Below are positions 1 through 12,611 of a DNA stretch of 64,000 nucleotides, in pieces. Position 1 is the stretch's first letter. Each line of letters starts with the position of its first letter. Under the pieces are notes generated by a model. The model was not told the DNA's origin and searched no databases. It saw only the letters and a program-made list of their open reading frames with translations. The stretch comes from Desmodus rotundus (taxonomy: Eukaryota > Chordata > Mammalia > Chiroptera > Phyllostomidae): positions 11,637,342-11,701,341 of the forward strand of contig NC_071399.1 in assembly GCF_022682495.2 (NCBI RefSeq). Reading direction: 5' to 3'. Made by a program: the position numbers and the translations under genes.

Positions 1-2095
1 TTACACTTAACAGTTCCATTTCTTAAAAGAAGTTACCTGAGTTCATTACCTTAGAGAAAGAAAAAAAAAAACCTGTGTCACAGATGTTGGGAAAGTAAGC
101 ATTGTATTGTAAAAGAAAACCACAGTAATGTGAGGAATCATTCTCAGAAAGACTTTAAATCCTCTCTCACCTCCCAGCACATGGGAGGCCTTGGGATCTT
201 TAAAAATATCTGGGGGCAGGATGGATAATATCTCTTAGCGCCTTGACTCTCCCAGGAACTCAGGATAAAAGCTAGATGCTAGGGCCTCATCTTTCAGCAG
301 TTCCTACTCATTTGCAGAAAACAATGCTTTCTTTCTTGTGCAAAGAGCAAGCCTTGTACGCACTGTGACTGAATCAACCTGGACATCGGATAAGGGCTGG
401 AAGCTACAGAGGCAAATTTGAAAGAAAGAACATTTTATTTTTATAACTTTGATTTGAATATAAGCCTTAAGTTCATGTTGACCAAATTCAAGAGTAAGGT
501 TATTCAACCAAAAATAGCAAGGGGAATCAGTTTTGAGTGTTTTTCCTAATTGCAAGTCCCATTGGGAGAATAATAATGGAGAAAATTTTATCATGGAACT
601 GGATCCCCAAAAACATAGAGGTAAAGATACATGCAAACTAAAAATTACAAGTTATTCCAATTCTCCTTTTTTTACTCTCTTCTTTTTTTTTTAATATATC
701 TAGCTACCTACAAATGTACTTTATTTTCTCTCTCTAAAAGTGAGCCCTCCCTTTATAATAACAGTAGCCCAAATATTTCTATTAGGGATTTTTTCTACAC
801 ATGCAATGTTTTGTATTGACATAATGTTTTTTTGCTGTCTGTAGACCTGAACAGGTCATTGAATTAAATTTTTTGATGACTAATTTGAGATAGCAAGAAG
901 TCCTTCTTCAACACGTAAAGCAAGAGGGTTAAAATCACTTTGCAGCCTTGATCAAAGATATCAACATTCAAAAAATACGGCTGATTGGGGAAGCAACCTG
1001 GATATTCAGTAACTTGTTCATAACCTGCAATTTGCGGGTCCAGATACAGCCTCCAAGTCATTCACAGGCCCCGAGGTAACTAAGATTAATTTCTGACAAG
1101 CCAGAGTCTACAGGTTCATTCTCAAGCATAACACATCAAACCCCGGAGAACTCCCTGATTTCTGGACCTGGGCACAGAGTGGTAACTGAGCTGTGGGAAG
1201 CACAGCATTTGTTTGGGCACCCTCAGAGGACGAATGGGAGAGCACAGCCTTCCTGTGTCAGAGGACTCAAGAGGTGCTTCTAACTCGGACTGTGAATGAA
1301 GAACCCTGCCCGGAACGTCCAGAGCAAGGGTGCTCCCACGTTCCTTATCAGCTCATCCTAGGACTTGGGGGATGCCTTCTGCTCAGTGGCATCAGGGCTT
1401 CCTCCCACTCAGCAGCTCTCGCCCATGAGGATCCAGTGTCACACATACCTGCGAGGCACCCCATTCTGGATGCACAGTCCAGGATGTAGGAACCAATAAA
1501 ATGGGTCAAGAGTAGCAGGTCTGTTCATCCACAATTAAGTATAGGAAGTAAATGAAACACATGGAATGGAATTGTTTCATTGGGTTGAAAATACATCTAA
1601 GACTCCTTTTTTTATTCTTCATCATTTGCGAGGTAGCATGTAACCAACAAATATGTCTTGATTAATTGGGTTGATACCCAATTATACCCAGTGTATCAAA
1701 TCACATTACCCATAAGATTTGTCCACAGAGTCATAAAACTGGCTTTATGACAAATATAATGAAGTAAATGGGTGTTACATGTGCTTACCCCTTTAAGCTC
1801 TAATCACTTCTTGCTTTTCTCAGAACCAAAAAATAAACCACACAAGAAAAGCAAACACATTGCTTTACAGTAGCCCCCTATTTTTGGCCCAATAGAATAT
1901 GGTTCAATCTCACCTACCATGTTATTTACCGAACTTAACTTGATAATATTTATTATTTCACCCTCCTCAAAACACAAACATTTCCCTCCCCTGATGATAG
2001 CAAAATTAATGGGTCACAGAGTCCAAAGCTACTTTCAAAAGGAAAATTCAGAGAATACTTTGAACTAGGGAAACAGAGTTAAAATGCCTCCAGGA

Positions 2096-2131
<36 letters not shown>

Positions 2132-2600
2132 CAAAGACCTAGAATGGTAAGCTTAGTGCTTTTATTACTTGACTTGTAGGGAACGAATTCATTTTTTAAT
2201 TCATTTTTCTAGATTTTAAAACATAATGAATACAAATTCTGCTCTCTATGATCATGTAAGTCTATCATAGTGTCTACTATTTAATAATTTTCATATAAAG
2301 CCTCACATATGAAAATATGTATCAGACCATTTTAAAATTTACTGAAAGTGTATCTGTATGCATCATTTCCAAATTCATATACTACTCTGAACGTTTTAAA
2401 CTAAACCTCCTTCCAAGAAACTGTTAGGTTAAGATATCATTCTTCTTATAAGCAAATTAGTTAAAATTTCCAGAGATTTTTTCCTTTGCAACTATACTCT
2501 TATGTCCTCATTTTTAAAGTAATTTGCTCTCATTTATTTTTTTTCAGAAGCCGAGATCATCATGGTACAATACTGAGGCCAAACAGAGGTTTCACCGCAA
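1..2600. other. Intergenic DNA, no gene recognised
   Basis: This AT-rich stretch holds no coding region I can support. Open frames here are short, lack recognisable domains and are not flanked by convincing splice sites. The only clear internal structure is the CA microsatellite near 2.1 kb. The part around 1.18-1.49 kb is less AT-rich and has a 98-codon open frame on the + strand, which I do not recognise as a protein or as a known repeat. Confidence 0.5.
2097..2129. repeat. (CA)n microsatellite
   Basis: An uninterrupted CA dinucleotide run of about 16 units is seen directly. Runs of this length are usually length-polymorphic in mammals. Confidence 0.97.
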
Positions 2601-2601
2601 G

Positions 2602-2862
2602 CCTTTTTTAATTGAAATTTTTATCGAGATAATTATAGATTCACGTGCCGTTAAAAGAAATTGTAGTGATCCTTTGTATACTTTTTCTAGTTTGTTCCAA
2701 TGATAAGATTTTGTGAAACTTTAATACAATATCAGAAGCAGGAAATTGACATTATACAATCCAGTAATCTTATTCCAGTTTCCTATTACACTTGTGTGTG
2801 TGTGCATAAGTTTGATACCATTTTATCGCCAGAGTAGGTTTATGCATCTACCACCAAGTCAA
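2602..2862 (-). repeat. Old L1 (L1M-type) fragment, interrupted
   Basis: Read on the + strand the sequence follows the reverse complement of an ancient L1 3' region, with recognisable blocks such as 'gagataattatagattcac', 'caatatcag' and 'gacattatacaatcca'. The same element appears to resume at about 3232 ('gatactgaatagttccattgccacaag'-like block) after a younger L1 3' end. The subfamily is uncertain. Confidence 0.7.
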
Positions 2863-2865
2863 GAA

Positions 2866-3228
2866 TGGAACTGGAGAGCATTATGCCAAGTGAAATAAGC
2901 CAGGTGGTGAGGGACAAATACCATATGATCTCACCTTTAACTGGAACCTAATCAACAAAAGAAAAAAGCAAACCAAATATAACCAGAGACATTGAAGTTA
3001 AGAGCAATCTAACAATAGCCAGAGGGGAGTAGGGAGGGGATATTGGGGAGAGGGGTTTACAGGAGCTACTATAAAGGACACATGGACAAAACCAAGGGGG
3101 AGGGTGGAAGCAGGGGAGGGAGGGAGGTTTGGCTGGGGTGGGTGGAGGGGTGGGGAGAAAATGCAGACAACTGTAATTGAACAACAATAAAAAATGTTTA
3201 ATTATAAAAAAATTAAAATTTTTTAAAA
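2866..3228 (+). repeat. L1 3' end (bat-type), 5'-truncated
   Basis: The end of L1 ORF2 and the 3' UTR are recognisable. 'gccaagtgaaataagccag' and 'ataccatatgatctcacc' are followed by a G-rich purine tract, then 'aactgtaattgaacaacaataaa' and an A-rich tail. It is a severely 5'-truncated insertion, as is usual for L1. It sits inside an older L1 copy of the opposite orientation. Confidence 0.88.
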
Positions 3229-3279
3229 AGATACTGAATAGTTCCATTGCCACAAGAATCCTTTGTAGTTTATTTTTCA

Positions 3280-6200
3280 CTTGTCAGGCAGCTGTGCCAT
3301 GGCAAACGGAAGACAGACACCAAAGTGTCGCGTGGTTTTCACGTATTCAATTATCACCCAAACGTGACTTTCACAACAGGCGTCCATCTTTCAGACCCAC
3401 TTTTCATAATCTGCCATCTCAGAAAGATCAGGAGTGCAACTGCTTTTTTTAAAATCAAGTCTTATTTTCAGCAGACCATTCTTGCTGCACATCACTGTCA
3501 GGACAGAGAGAAGGGGAACATTTTTAAGATGGCAAAACTCATCAGAGTCCCAAGACTGACAAATGGGAGAGTGCCCAGCGAAGTGGATAACCACAGTCCA
3601 TGGATTCTTTTGCTTTCACTCCTGCTGCTTTGTCTCCCAATCTTTGATTCTCTAATCTTTGGTATTCCATTTTCATCCTTACGTACGTTTTGGAAGGTAT
3701 TGACAAAATTTTTAGGAAGATAAGGTCGCAATCTTGTATTTTGAACTCAAAATATCAGAAGACTTTGAAGCCAAGGCCAGCAGTTGACACAGGACACAGG
3801 TGGTCAAAAAGAGCAGAGGAGCAGAGGATGGGGAAAGGAGAATGTTACCAAGAGCCATCCAAAAGTCACTGCATCTTCGTGGAGCAAGGGAGACTTTGGC
3901 ACAGCAGCAATTTTTAAAATAGAGAACGTGGGGGAAAACAATCAGAACTAAACATTTGTGCAAAATACACCTTAAGAACATAAATAAAGGTGTTCGTGAG
4001 CCGAAGTTAAGCAATGAGCCTACATCTGAGATTATCCAGCTACATATCACAGACTGTTCTACTGTAACAGGCAAAGCTGTATCCAGAGAGTGGGGGCCCC
4101 TTCTCTGCATCAAGGGCATTTCTACAAGTTTCAAGGCCAACAGAGCTAGGTCAGGGCCATTGCACCACCTGGCTTATCTCAGTCTGAGCCCCTCCTTGGG
4201 AGGCCAAGCCATCTTTGAGCGTTTCGGGATTGCATAATAGACCCCATTCCTGGGGCTTAGCTAAAGCGCCAACGTAAAGGGCATTCCGTGACATTCACTG
4301 GAGGAAGATACCTATTGCCATGGAAAGGAAGGACCTGGGTGCCCCACCCTGGATTCTCTGATTTGGACAGAGATGTAATGGGATGCAATTCTGGGACAGC
4401 TTCTCCCTCTCAGTCATTAGGAATAACCCAGAGGAAGCTTGCCCTCTGATATATTACCCATTGCTTATCTGCAATTTCAACTGATTATACCCCTCTGCAC
4501 CCTCTTACTTCTATTCACCAACTAGATGAATGTCCACCGACCACCTACAGTCGTGCTGTGAAGAGTAAACAGTGAATAATATTCCACAGTATTCTTCCCC
4601 CAGCTTCATATTGCATTGCATTTATACGTGTTCTTGTAACATTTTTATGAGAATTCTCTAGTGGTGCTAAAAACTTCCCATGTCTCTTTCTTCTTAGTCT
4701 TACAATTTTTTTTTTTTGCTAACTCATACAACTAAACTATTAGTCTTTGCTAACTAACCAAAGTAAATCAATATTCTAAGTTGATGCACCCAACTCTTTA
4801 CTCCGCTCTAGTTCCATTGGAACTGCTAACAGTCCCAAACATATGAGTCCATCACCAATAATTTCTAAAGAGGGCAGGTCTCCCCCAGTGGGCTCCTATA
4901 GCACCTTGAACTTCCCAGGTAAGAGCACTGATTGTCTTGTACTGAAGTTGTCTTTCCCCTGGCCTGCTAACCCCCGTGTAACCGAGCTGCAGAGTCTGGG
5001 GTGCGTCCATCTCGTCCATCACTGCCATCCCACCGACTGCGGTAGATTTTCAGTGGGGAGATGAAGGATCATAAGCCCTGTTTGCTCTTTCTGCATGTTG
5101 TCCACTTCAGACCACTGACCCCAGTATAATTGGAACACAAAATTCTCCCCCACCAACCTGTTGCAAAGGAGCCCGATCATGCCTCAGCACACTTTGACCA
5201 TTTTCAATATTTTTCCAGCTGCTATTCTCTACTCCTTGAAAGCATAACAAATCAAAGGGCTTCTCTTTTTCAATAAATTCTGAAAAATAATCACCTTACA
5301 AATCACACCAGGTGACTCTCATTAAGCCCTTTTGATGCAGTTACTACTAATTCATTTTGTTTTAAGTGTCCTAAGTCCTGACTTGAACAATGAGCGGAGA
5401 TCAGGGACTCATCCACTTCAACTTCCAAAATTGGGCCACCTTACAGGGAAAGGGATTCAAATGAAAGAAAACAAAAGCAAAGGTTAAGTAACGGCGTATT
5501 AAGTGTGTTTGGGGGCGGGGGAGAGTTTCTTGGGCTGTAACACGGGGATTACTTTTGAGCTGGCTTTCCCCTTTATTAATGACTTCGGGGAGGAGAAACC
5601 AATCACATCCTAATAACCTCTGCAGGCAACTCTCAACATCCATCTGTGCAGCGTTGTTAACATTCAGAACTGAGAAATGCAACCAAGTAATACAGTCAGA
5701 TTAGAAATGGAGGCAGGCAATAAAAATATGATCCAGCCTCGTAAGCTAATCTCTCTGTTGGGAATGTTATAAAACACCTTTCTGTAATGGAAGTAAGGCC
5801 CTTGTAAAGGTAGAGTAGTGGAAGAGACAGAGAACTGTTATAAGAAACTAAAACAGGATTTACTAGGAGTGATGACGGCTGACAAAAAGGGGGCTGAGGT
5901 GTGGGGGGCACAAACGCAGGCCGCCGGCCCACTTAGACGTGATCACGGCTGTCTCCAAAGGGACCCAGCGAACTGGCGTCATGGTGTCATGCTTGGTTCT
6001 CAGCACTGTGGGTAAGAAAAACACGGAAAACTAAACCATATTCAGGAGGAGAAAATAATAAACATTTTAAAACCCAAGGAAGAATTTATACAGAAAGATT
6101 TGAAAGAGCAGATCTGTGTGGTTTGCCTAAATAATGACTTTACAGAGATACTATCTGCAGATACCTATAGAGTATAAATATTAAAAAAAAAAACAAATTA
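3280..6200. other. Intergenic DNA, no gene recognised
   Basis: Several open frames of 60-160 codons occur on both strands (the longest at 3247-3723), but they overlap one another and show no domain, signal peptide or splice structure. I see no repeat that I can name confidently. Confidence 0.45.
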
Positions 6201-6208
6201 CTTAAAAT

Positions 6209-6281
6209 GATATATATGTGTGCATATATATGTATGTATAGATAGATAGATAGAGACAGACAGACAGACAGAGACAGAGAA
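6209..6281. repeat. Compound microsatellite (TA/TG, GATA, GACA)
   Basis: A TATATGTG-type run passes into GATA units and then GACA units, all read directly. Such compound tetranucleotide tracts are commonly polymorphic. Confidence 0.95.
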
Positions 6282-6892
6282 ATTGAGGGGAAAAATATAA
6301 TGTCTTTACTTGACTTGCTTTGGTTCCAGTCTTTCAAAGACATCAAGCAGACTGCACCATGGGCTAAATCTAAAGTCTTACATTACATGTAATTTGGGGG
6401 CATTTTATGCTACAAAATAACATTACAAATTCTTCCCTTTTTTTCCTAAGTAAACAAGGGTACCTTTCCCCACCCTTCGACCTTGTCTGGTCACCTGTTA
6501 CCCACCCTCTGTCGGAGATGCATGCAAGTGTCTCGCCTCCCACCCACAACCTTGAAACGGAATATTTAACCCTCCTGATCAAATAGTTGTCAGCTGGGAC
6601 CTACTCAAGTGTTGATGCCAAGGTTGGTGATGTTATTTCATTCACCTTCCAACAAGCAGGAGGTCTCCTCAGTCACGTACAGAACTTACTGTAAAGACCA
6701 AAGAAAGCTCAGGCCAGGGTAGCGAGTGGTACAGCTGCTGTTTTCCAGGTATCCCCTTTAAATTCCATTTTTACCCTAAATTTTGACCTAAAGTCACACA
6801 ATGTGCAATATGGCCCTAACCTTTAATCACTTATACTCACTGAAGATATAACTAAAATAAATTCTAATAAAACCAGGCTTAATTTGTATGTT

Positions 6893-7105
6893 AAAATCTC
6901 ATGTGTGCTCCTACTGCAAGCAGAGGACCCAGTCCCTAACCTCAAGAAATCCGTGGTCTCTGCAGAAAGGATGGGTATGTACATAAAAAGTAATTATCAC
7001 CATAACATAGCACCGAATTAACGAGGAAATGGGACAGACACACAGTAACTGACTCATTGAAAGTCAAGAAACCAAGAGGTTTGGGGGATACTGAGCTAGT
7101 CCAAA
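6893..7105 (-). repeat. L2 3' fragment
   Basis: The + strand reads as the reverse complement of the L2 3' end ('cagtccctaacctcaagaaatc' corresponds to the common L2 block around 'tccctgccctcaaggagctt'). It is an old, diverged copy, separate from the next one because that copy contains the 3' end again. Confidence 0.6.
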
Positions 7106-7236
7106 GACTGAGAAAAAACTCTCAGGAAGAATTTGGACTCTCTATTGTCTGTTTTTCTTTTTTCACAAATGAGTATTCAGCACTAGCCCACTGAAACAGC
7201 CTTTAAAATAACTGTACCCTTGAGTATACCTATTCG

Positions 7237-8370
7237 TGCATGCAATACTTACCAGCAAGCCTACTCTATGCCAAGTATTATTGTAAATACGGGAGATACA
7301 GCAATGAGCAAAATGACGGCCTTGCTCTTGTGAAGTTTACGTGAGGAACGACGAAGCCACCAGTAAAGACATTTTAAAATATGCATCTGAAACAAGTCAG
7401 GTAGGGAGGGGTGCTATGCAGAAGGATAAAATAAAATAAGGAACAGAGGGTAACGGGGCTGTCATTGCACGTGAAACGGTCAGAAAGGACCCTTCTCGTG
7501 ACAGGGTAACATTAAGAAGAGGCTTGGATAAAGAGAGGAAGTGAGCCATGGTGACCCCTGGTGGAAGGGCATTCCGGGCAAAGGGCACCGTCAGTGCCAA
7601 GGCCCCCAGGCAGAAGCACGCTGCCTGGCATCTTGGAGGACTGCAGTGGGAGACGGGAGCATGATTGTGCTTGAGAGCAGGCAAGCGACAGAAACGAGAT
7701 GACTGAAAACCTTGCCGGTCGCAGCAAGGTTATGGCTTTTACCTTGATCTGGAAAAACCACTGGCAGGTTTTAAGGAGATGAAAAAGGTTACCTATCTTA
7801 GGTTTTAAAAGGCTCACTCCAGCTGCTCAGAGAAGAATAAAATGCAGGGGGCACGGGTGAATAAATGCAAAATAGTTAAGATGTGTTCCAATAATCCAGG
7901 GAACTGATAACGTAAAGGGGAGTAAACAAAATGGGTGTGGAAAGAAGAGGTGCGGCTCTAAATGCAGTGCAATAGGGTTTGCTGATTGGAGTGTAACAAA
8001 TGAATAGGAGTCAGGGTGCATTTTCTGGGCTGGCAATTGGTACACTGGAGCTGCCACGTACAGAGAAGGGGAAGACCACGGGCACGAGCCCGTGCACAGG
8101 GCCCTGGGGTTGGGAGCTGGGGATCAAGAGTTCTCTTGTGGGTGTGTAGTGTTTGAGCTGCGTATGGGTCTTCCGGGTGGCGATAACTAGCAGGTAGATA
8201 GAGACAGGAGTCTGGGCTTCAGGGAGCGGGTGAGCTGGAGACATACATTTGTGAGCCTTCGCATATAGATGACATTTAATGCCCTTGTGCTTCACGAGAT
8301 CACTTAGGGATGAGTGTACATAGCAAGAGGGTTGAGGACTGAGACTTGGGATACTCACACTAAAATATGA
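7237..8370 (-). repeat. L2 element, ORF2 C-terminal part to 3' end
   Basis: The + strand starts with the reverse of the L2 3' terminus ('ctatgccaagtattattgtaaatac'-like) and proceeds through blocks typical of antisense L2 ORF2: 'ggcattccgggcaaaggg', 'gcaggttttaaggagatg', 'ggctcactccagctgc', then 'gagatcacttagggatgagtg' and 'gaggactgagacttggg'. Several open frames in this interval are therefore shadows of the LINE and not genes. Confidence 0.85.
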
Positions 8371-8879
8371 ATGTGTCTTTCACATGTTGAATCTACAGAA
8401 ATGATGATACAGTTGTCAAATGCTGAAACTCTGCTCCACTCACAGTACAACAAAATTCCTATTGTGTCGGGTCACTGGATGATATCGAAAGTTCAGAATT
8501 TCTGCAAGGATCACAAATATCCTAAGAAAGGTTAAAGCCTAAATTCAGATCGGTGGCCAAGACCGCCTCCCGTGACCCTCCCATTAGAAAATAACAACAA
8601 TAATAATAAAGAAAGTATCTATGGATCACAAGGTAATGTTGCAGTACACTCAAAGGAGGATTCATTCTGTGGACTGTACCCTTGTCAAGGACCAAATGGT
8701 TTGAGCAGAGATACACTGTCCCTCTCAAGCCAACAGTAGTTTTTAGATACAGGGCAAGTGGCCTGGTCTGGAGTGGCCGACAAATAAATAAGAGAACAAG
8801 TAGACACGAAGCTTGCGAGTAACACCATCAGCCAGAATCAAGCAGATAAGCCAGAGGCAGTACCAGTGGCAGATCAAGC

Positions 8880-9720
8880 CAGGCAGAAAGGCAAAAAAAG
8901 AGGAGTGTGCAAATACCAGAACACACAACAGGTGGGAGGCACAAAGTTCAATGAAATAGTCAGTGGAAGGGACCCTGAACTAGGGGGAGGTAGCCAGGCG
9001 CAGAGGGAAAGGCATGGAGATGAGCAACAGGAGGCAGCAGGGTACAAGTTACTCGATTAGTTTGGAGAGTGAGGTGCTTTTTGAGGCTGAGAAAATAATT
9101 AGGAGCCAGAATGTGGAGGACTAGGATCCTGGGGTGTCCAATCTGCAGCCCTCGGGCTGCATGAAGCTCAGGATGGCTGTGAATACGGTCCAACATAAAA
9201 TCGTAATTTTACTTAAAACATTAAGAGGTTTTTTTGTGATTATGTGTCACAATGTATTTAATGTGTGGCCCAAGACAACTCTTCTTCTTCCAGTGTGTCC
9301 CAGAGCTGCCAAAAGATTGGACACCCCAAAATATTAAACAGTTAGCACATGATTCTCTATGAGTTGGGGACCCGTTCAAGGTTTCTTAGCAGGAGAGTGG
9401 AGTCATCATCTCACATTACGTATTAGAAAGAGCAGAACTTGGGGAGGGGCAGAGTTAGGGAGACCAAGGAGAATCTCTTACAGTAAGTTATAAAGTACAC
9501 AGTGGCCGTGGAAATGGAAAGAAAGTAGACGTATGAGATTTCTAAAAGACAGAATAAACAGAAACTAGAAAGGAGGGGAATTAAGGGAGGGAGGGTGAGA
9601 GACTCACGGCTGTCCAATCTGAACATGGAGTGGAAATAGTAGGGACTACGGAGGTAAAAGAAACACTCCGGGGGTGGAAAGAGGAGGATGAACTGGGCTC
9701 CCTTTTGAACAGAAGAAGGA
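8880..9720 (-). repeat. Probable L2 fragment, interrupted by a DNA transposon
   Basis: Antisense L2-like blocks ('gcaggagagtggagtcatcatc', 'gagggagggtgagagac') occur on the right side, with weaker similarity on the left. A DNA transposon remnant at 9131-9327 sits inside. The left limit is uncertain. Confidence 0.5.
9131..9327 (-). mobile_element. Non-autonomous hAT-like DNA transposon with 14-bp TIRs
   Basis: The two ends are perfect inverted copies over 14 bases: GGGGTGTCCAATCT at the left and AGATTGGACACCCC at the right. The 197-bp body contains no open frame. Read on the minus strand it resembles a known mammalian non-autonomous hAT element whose interior includes 'gggccacac' and 'gcagcccgagggctgca'. 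No clean 8-bp target duplication can be read, so it is probably old. Confidence 0.75.
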
Positions 9721-9863
9721 GGGGAAATTCAGTTATTTCATGTTGATTGTTCAAGTTAAAAAAAATTGAAGCCTAATCTTACAGAAGGACAAGAATGTTT
9801 TATGATGCGGAGGTAGAGAAAGCAGGCCCAAATAAGCAAAGCATTTCACATTTCTCTCCCGTT

Positions 9864-9948
9864 AAGAAGAAGAAGAAGAAACAAGAAGAAACAAGAAGGA
9901 AGAAGGAGGAGGAGGAGGAGGAAGGAGGAGAAGAAGAGGAAGAAGAAG
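9864..9948. repeat. Purine-rich (GAA/GGA)n tract
   Basis: About 85 bases consist almost entirely of A and G on the + strand, with GAA units passing into GGA units and back. Only two C residues interrupt it, giving strong strand asymmetry. Confidence 0.95.
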
Positions 9949-9949
9949 C

Positions 9950-10795
9950 CTAGTTTTTCTATTAACATTTGTGATGACCTATTGTTTTAATTACTCAAAG
10001 GTTGGCAGGATGAGTTTGGATTTAAAAGCAAAAGTAAAGTATTTGCCTCTGGAAAAGGTGAGTCAGTATTTCCTATGGTCTTAAATCTCTTTTAGAATGA
10101 TGAGCTGTGAGACGAATATGATCCTATTTACTTAGCTAGCCTCTCCTTGATAGATAAAAAATTTATACAAAACCTCACTACATTGTAAATTCCCTAGTAC
10201 ATTTAATTGCTAACTCGTGGTTCACTAAAAGTATAAACAAAGGGAATTTAAAAACCAATCATGGTGCTCTCAAGGGAACACTTATTCCCAAATTCTGTGT
10301 GCTTTAGAATAATCTCACAAATAAAACCCCTATACTTCCCAAAACCATCACTCAATATTTAGTAAAGTATAATCTATAATATAACAAGATTAGAACTCAC
10401 CAATTTAGGAAACACTTTCGTTAACTTATCATATTAAGAGAAGTTCGCAACTGGTTCAATACATTCATGCATATCAGAAAACAATAGTTTCGGAAAATAA
10501 AAGAAAAGATAGTTTTGGCAGACTGCATTTGTTAGTGCAAATCACTGAGTTTAAACTATTTCTGATCCCTGCTCTCGGTTTGAGCCTGGAAATTGTTATT
10601 TGTTATCATTTGGTCTGCGAATACATCACAGAGGACAGACATCCTCCCTGGACACATCGGGGTAGGGGAAGGCCCCTATGCCAGAGGCAAAGGGCTGGCA
10701 TTTAGTTCAATCATGCATTCATTAGGAGAATTCCAACAAGCTTCAGCTCTTCCAGTAAGCTTGGCAACACAAAGAAGTTCTGTGGAAAAATTTCT
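9950..10795. other. Intergenic AT-rich DNA, nothing recognised
   Basis: No coding region, RNA gene or named repeat could be supported in this stretch. Confidence 0.4.
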
Positions 10796-10797
10796 TC

Positions 10798-10992
10798 TGC
10801 CCTGGTTGGGTGGCTCAGTTGGTTAGAATGTCATCCCATACACCCAGAGGTTGGCGGTTGGACTCCCAGTCAGGGCACATACCTGGGTTTTGGGTTCATC
10901 CTCTGGTCAGGGTGCATATGGGAGGCAACCAATCGATGTTTCTTTCTCTCTACCTTCCTCTCTCTCTAAAATCAATAAACATATTTTTTTCT
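10798..10992 (+). mobile_element. VES-type bat SINE
   Basis: A tRNA-derived head ('ccctggttgggtggctcag', then 'ttggcggttggactcccag') is followed by the family core 'cagtcagggcacatacctgg', 'gggtgcatatgggaggcaac' and 'gatgtttctttctctc', ending in an A-rich tail. This family is specific to bats, which is the main basis for the organism call. Confidence 0.93.
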
Positions 10993-10994
10993 AA

Positions 10995-12325
10995 AATTTT
11001 AATTGCTCCTTTCTTCCTTTCCTGAGACAGCAAATGTGAGTTTCCCAAGAACTGATCTCCAAAGAGCAAATGAAATAGAAATTCCAAACAAGTGCCTAGG
11101 TGGGACAGGTAACTGACAAAATGCCGTATCTGCCTCCTGGACACCTTTCCTGTTCCACCCCCCCCCCCCCCCCCCGTACACTTGCTGACCACACCCTCAT
11201 TCCCAGAACGCGTGGTGTGGTCTACAAGGTATCTACACTGAGACAGTAACTGAATGCCTTCAGCCAGGGACTTTTCAATCCACTCTGTGACTCCCACAAC
11301 AGTCTCCCTGCACCAGGCACCCAGGAGACACTCATAAATAAGTGTTAGGTGAACACTCTGAGGCCTTGGAATGCCACATAGTCATTCCAACATGGCTAAT
11401 CATTTCTTAAAACATTTTGGAAGTTCTTTTGGAACTGATTTTTTAGATTTTTTAAAATATGTCCAGTAACAGCAGGTCTTGCCCTTCCAGGTTAGACCAT
11501 ATTTTATTTTAGAAACTAACAAAAGTCGTACAAAAATCAAGCCTGTATCTCTGTCCATTGTCTCTTTTTTCCCCCTTGATGCTACAGGATGGCCCCTTCT
11601 GTTTCCAGGCCAACTGCTCCACAAGTAAATGTGTTGAATGAATGAACAAGTGAGTAAGTGAAGTAAATGGAGATCAAACTGGCTTTCAAGAACCAGGGAT
11701 ACGATGGTCAAACTGCTATAGCCAGGCTTTGTCCTGACCTTGGCCACCCTCGGCTCTGACAATGAAGAGAAAGGTGACCAAGTCCCTGCTCATCCTAGAT
11801 GCACTAAGACTTTCCCATTTATCCAAATAAGATGCCTTTGCAGATGAGAGACAGTGGTGCTGAGACCTGCTCTGACATGAAGGAGGAACTTCAATGGCCC
11901 GTGACCTTGACCAGGACCGAAGGGATTAAACTGGCTGTAACAAGAAGCAGAGGTTACTGGACCCATGGCAAGGCAATAACTGCCGTCCATCGCTCTTATC
12001 TGCTGCTATGTCAGGCTCCAAATAACTCAGCAATAAGAACACCTTGACCAGAGACCCCAGTGACTCTGCCCAAGTGGCTTTCAAGAGCATCACTCCCCAC
12101 TCTCCCGACCCGCCTCACTTTCCTTCAAGGCCTGACACAGTGGCCTCCAGCTTCATGGATACCATTTTCTGCTTCCCGAACACCCAGGTCTAGCTCCTCC
12201 TTTCCTAGCAAGCGTCCAGCTCGAGTGTGCGCTTGCAGCTCGAGTGTGACCTCTCAGAAGTCAGACCTCAGGGTAAGCCTTGATAGGAAATCAGGGGCAG
12301 GGAAGAGAGAAGGAGGGAAAGAAGA
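10995..12325. other. Intergenic DNA, no gene recognised
   Basis: It contains a poly-C tract near 11.16 kb and a short direct repeat of CAGCTCGAGTGTG near 12.22-12.25 kb. Open frames are short and overlapping. Nothing else could be named. Confidence 0.4.
11158..11175. repeat. Poly-C homopolymer (18 bases)
   Basis: A run of 18 C residues is read directly. It creates the glycine-rich stretch in a spurious minus-strand open frame. Confidence 0.95.
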
Positions 12326-12329
12326 CACT

Positions 12330-12490
12330 ACCCTGGATTTATACAGATGACTGCATTTAATCCACACAACAACCCTCTAAGGCCTGTGGTATTGTTCCCA
12401 GAAAAATGGGACTCAAAGAGCTTAACTAGTTTATAGGAAACCTCACACCTGTATTGAGAGCCTGGATTCTGAACAGTTAGTTGTGAGACT
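12330..12490 (+). repeat. MIR-family fragment
   Basis: Recognisable MIR-type blocks are 'ccacacaacaaccctctaagg', 'attgttcccagaaaaatggg' and 'aaagagcttaactag'. It is an old and diverged copy. Confidence 0.65.
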
Positions 12491-12611
12491 CCGGAGCCCA
12501 CAGTAGTTCTACTGTACATGACCCTATGAAAACGCAGGTTAAGCCGGTAAGACCGACTTCATCATCGGGCGTACTGCTCGCTCTGAAGACCAGTCCAATA
12601 GAACAGCCACT

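Noticed and set aside
3247..3723. 158-codon + strand frame
   Set aside because: It begins at the edge of an L1 remnant and has no family resemblance; several alternative frames overlap it.
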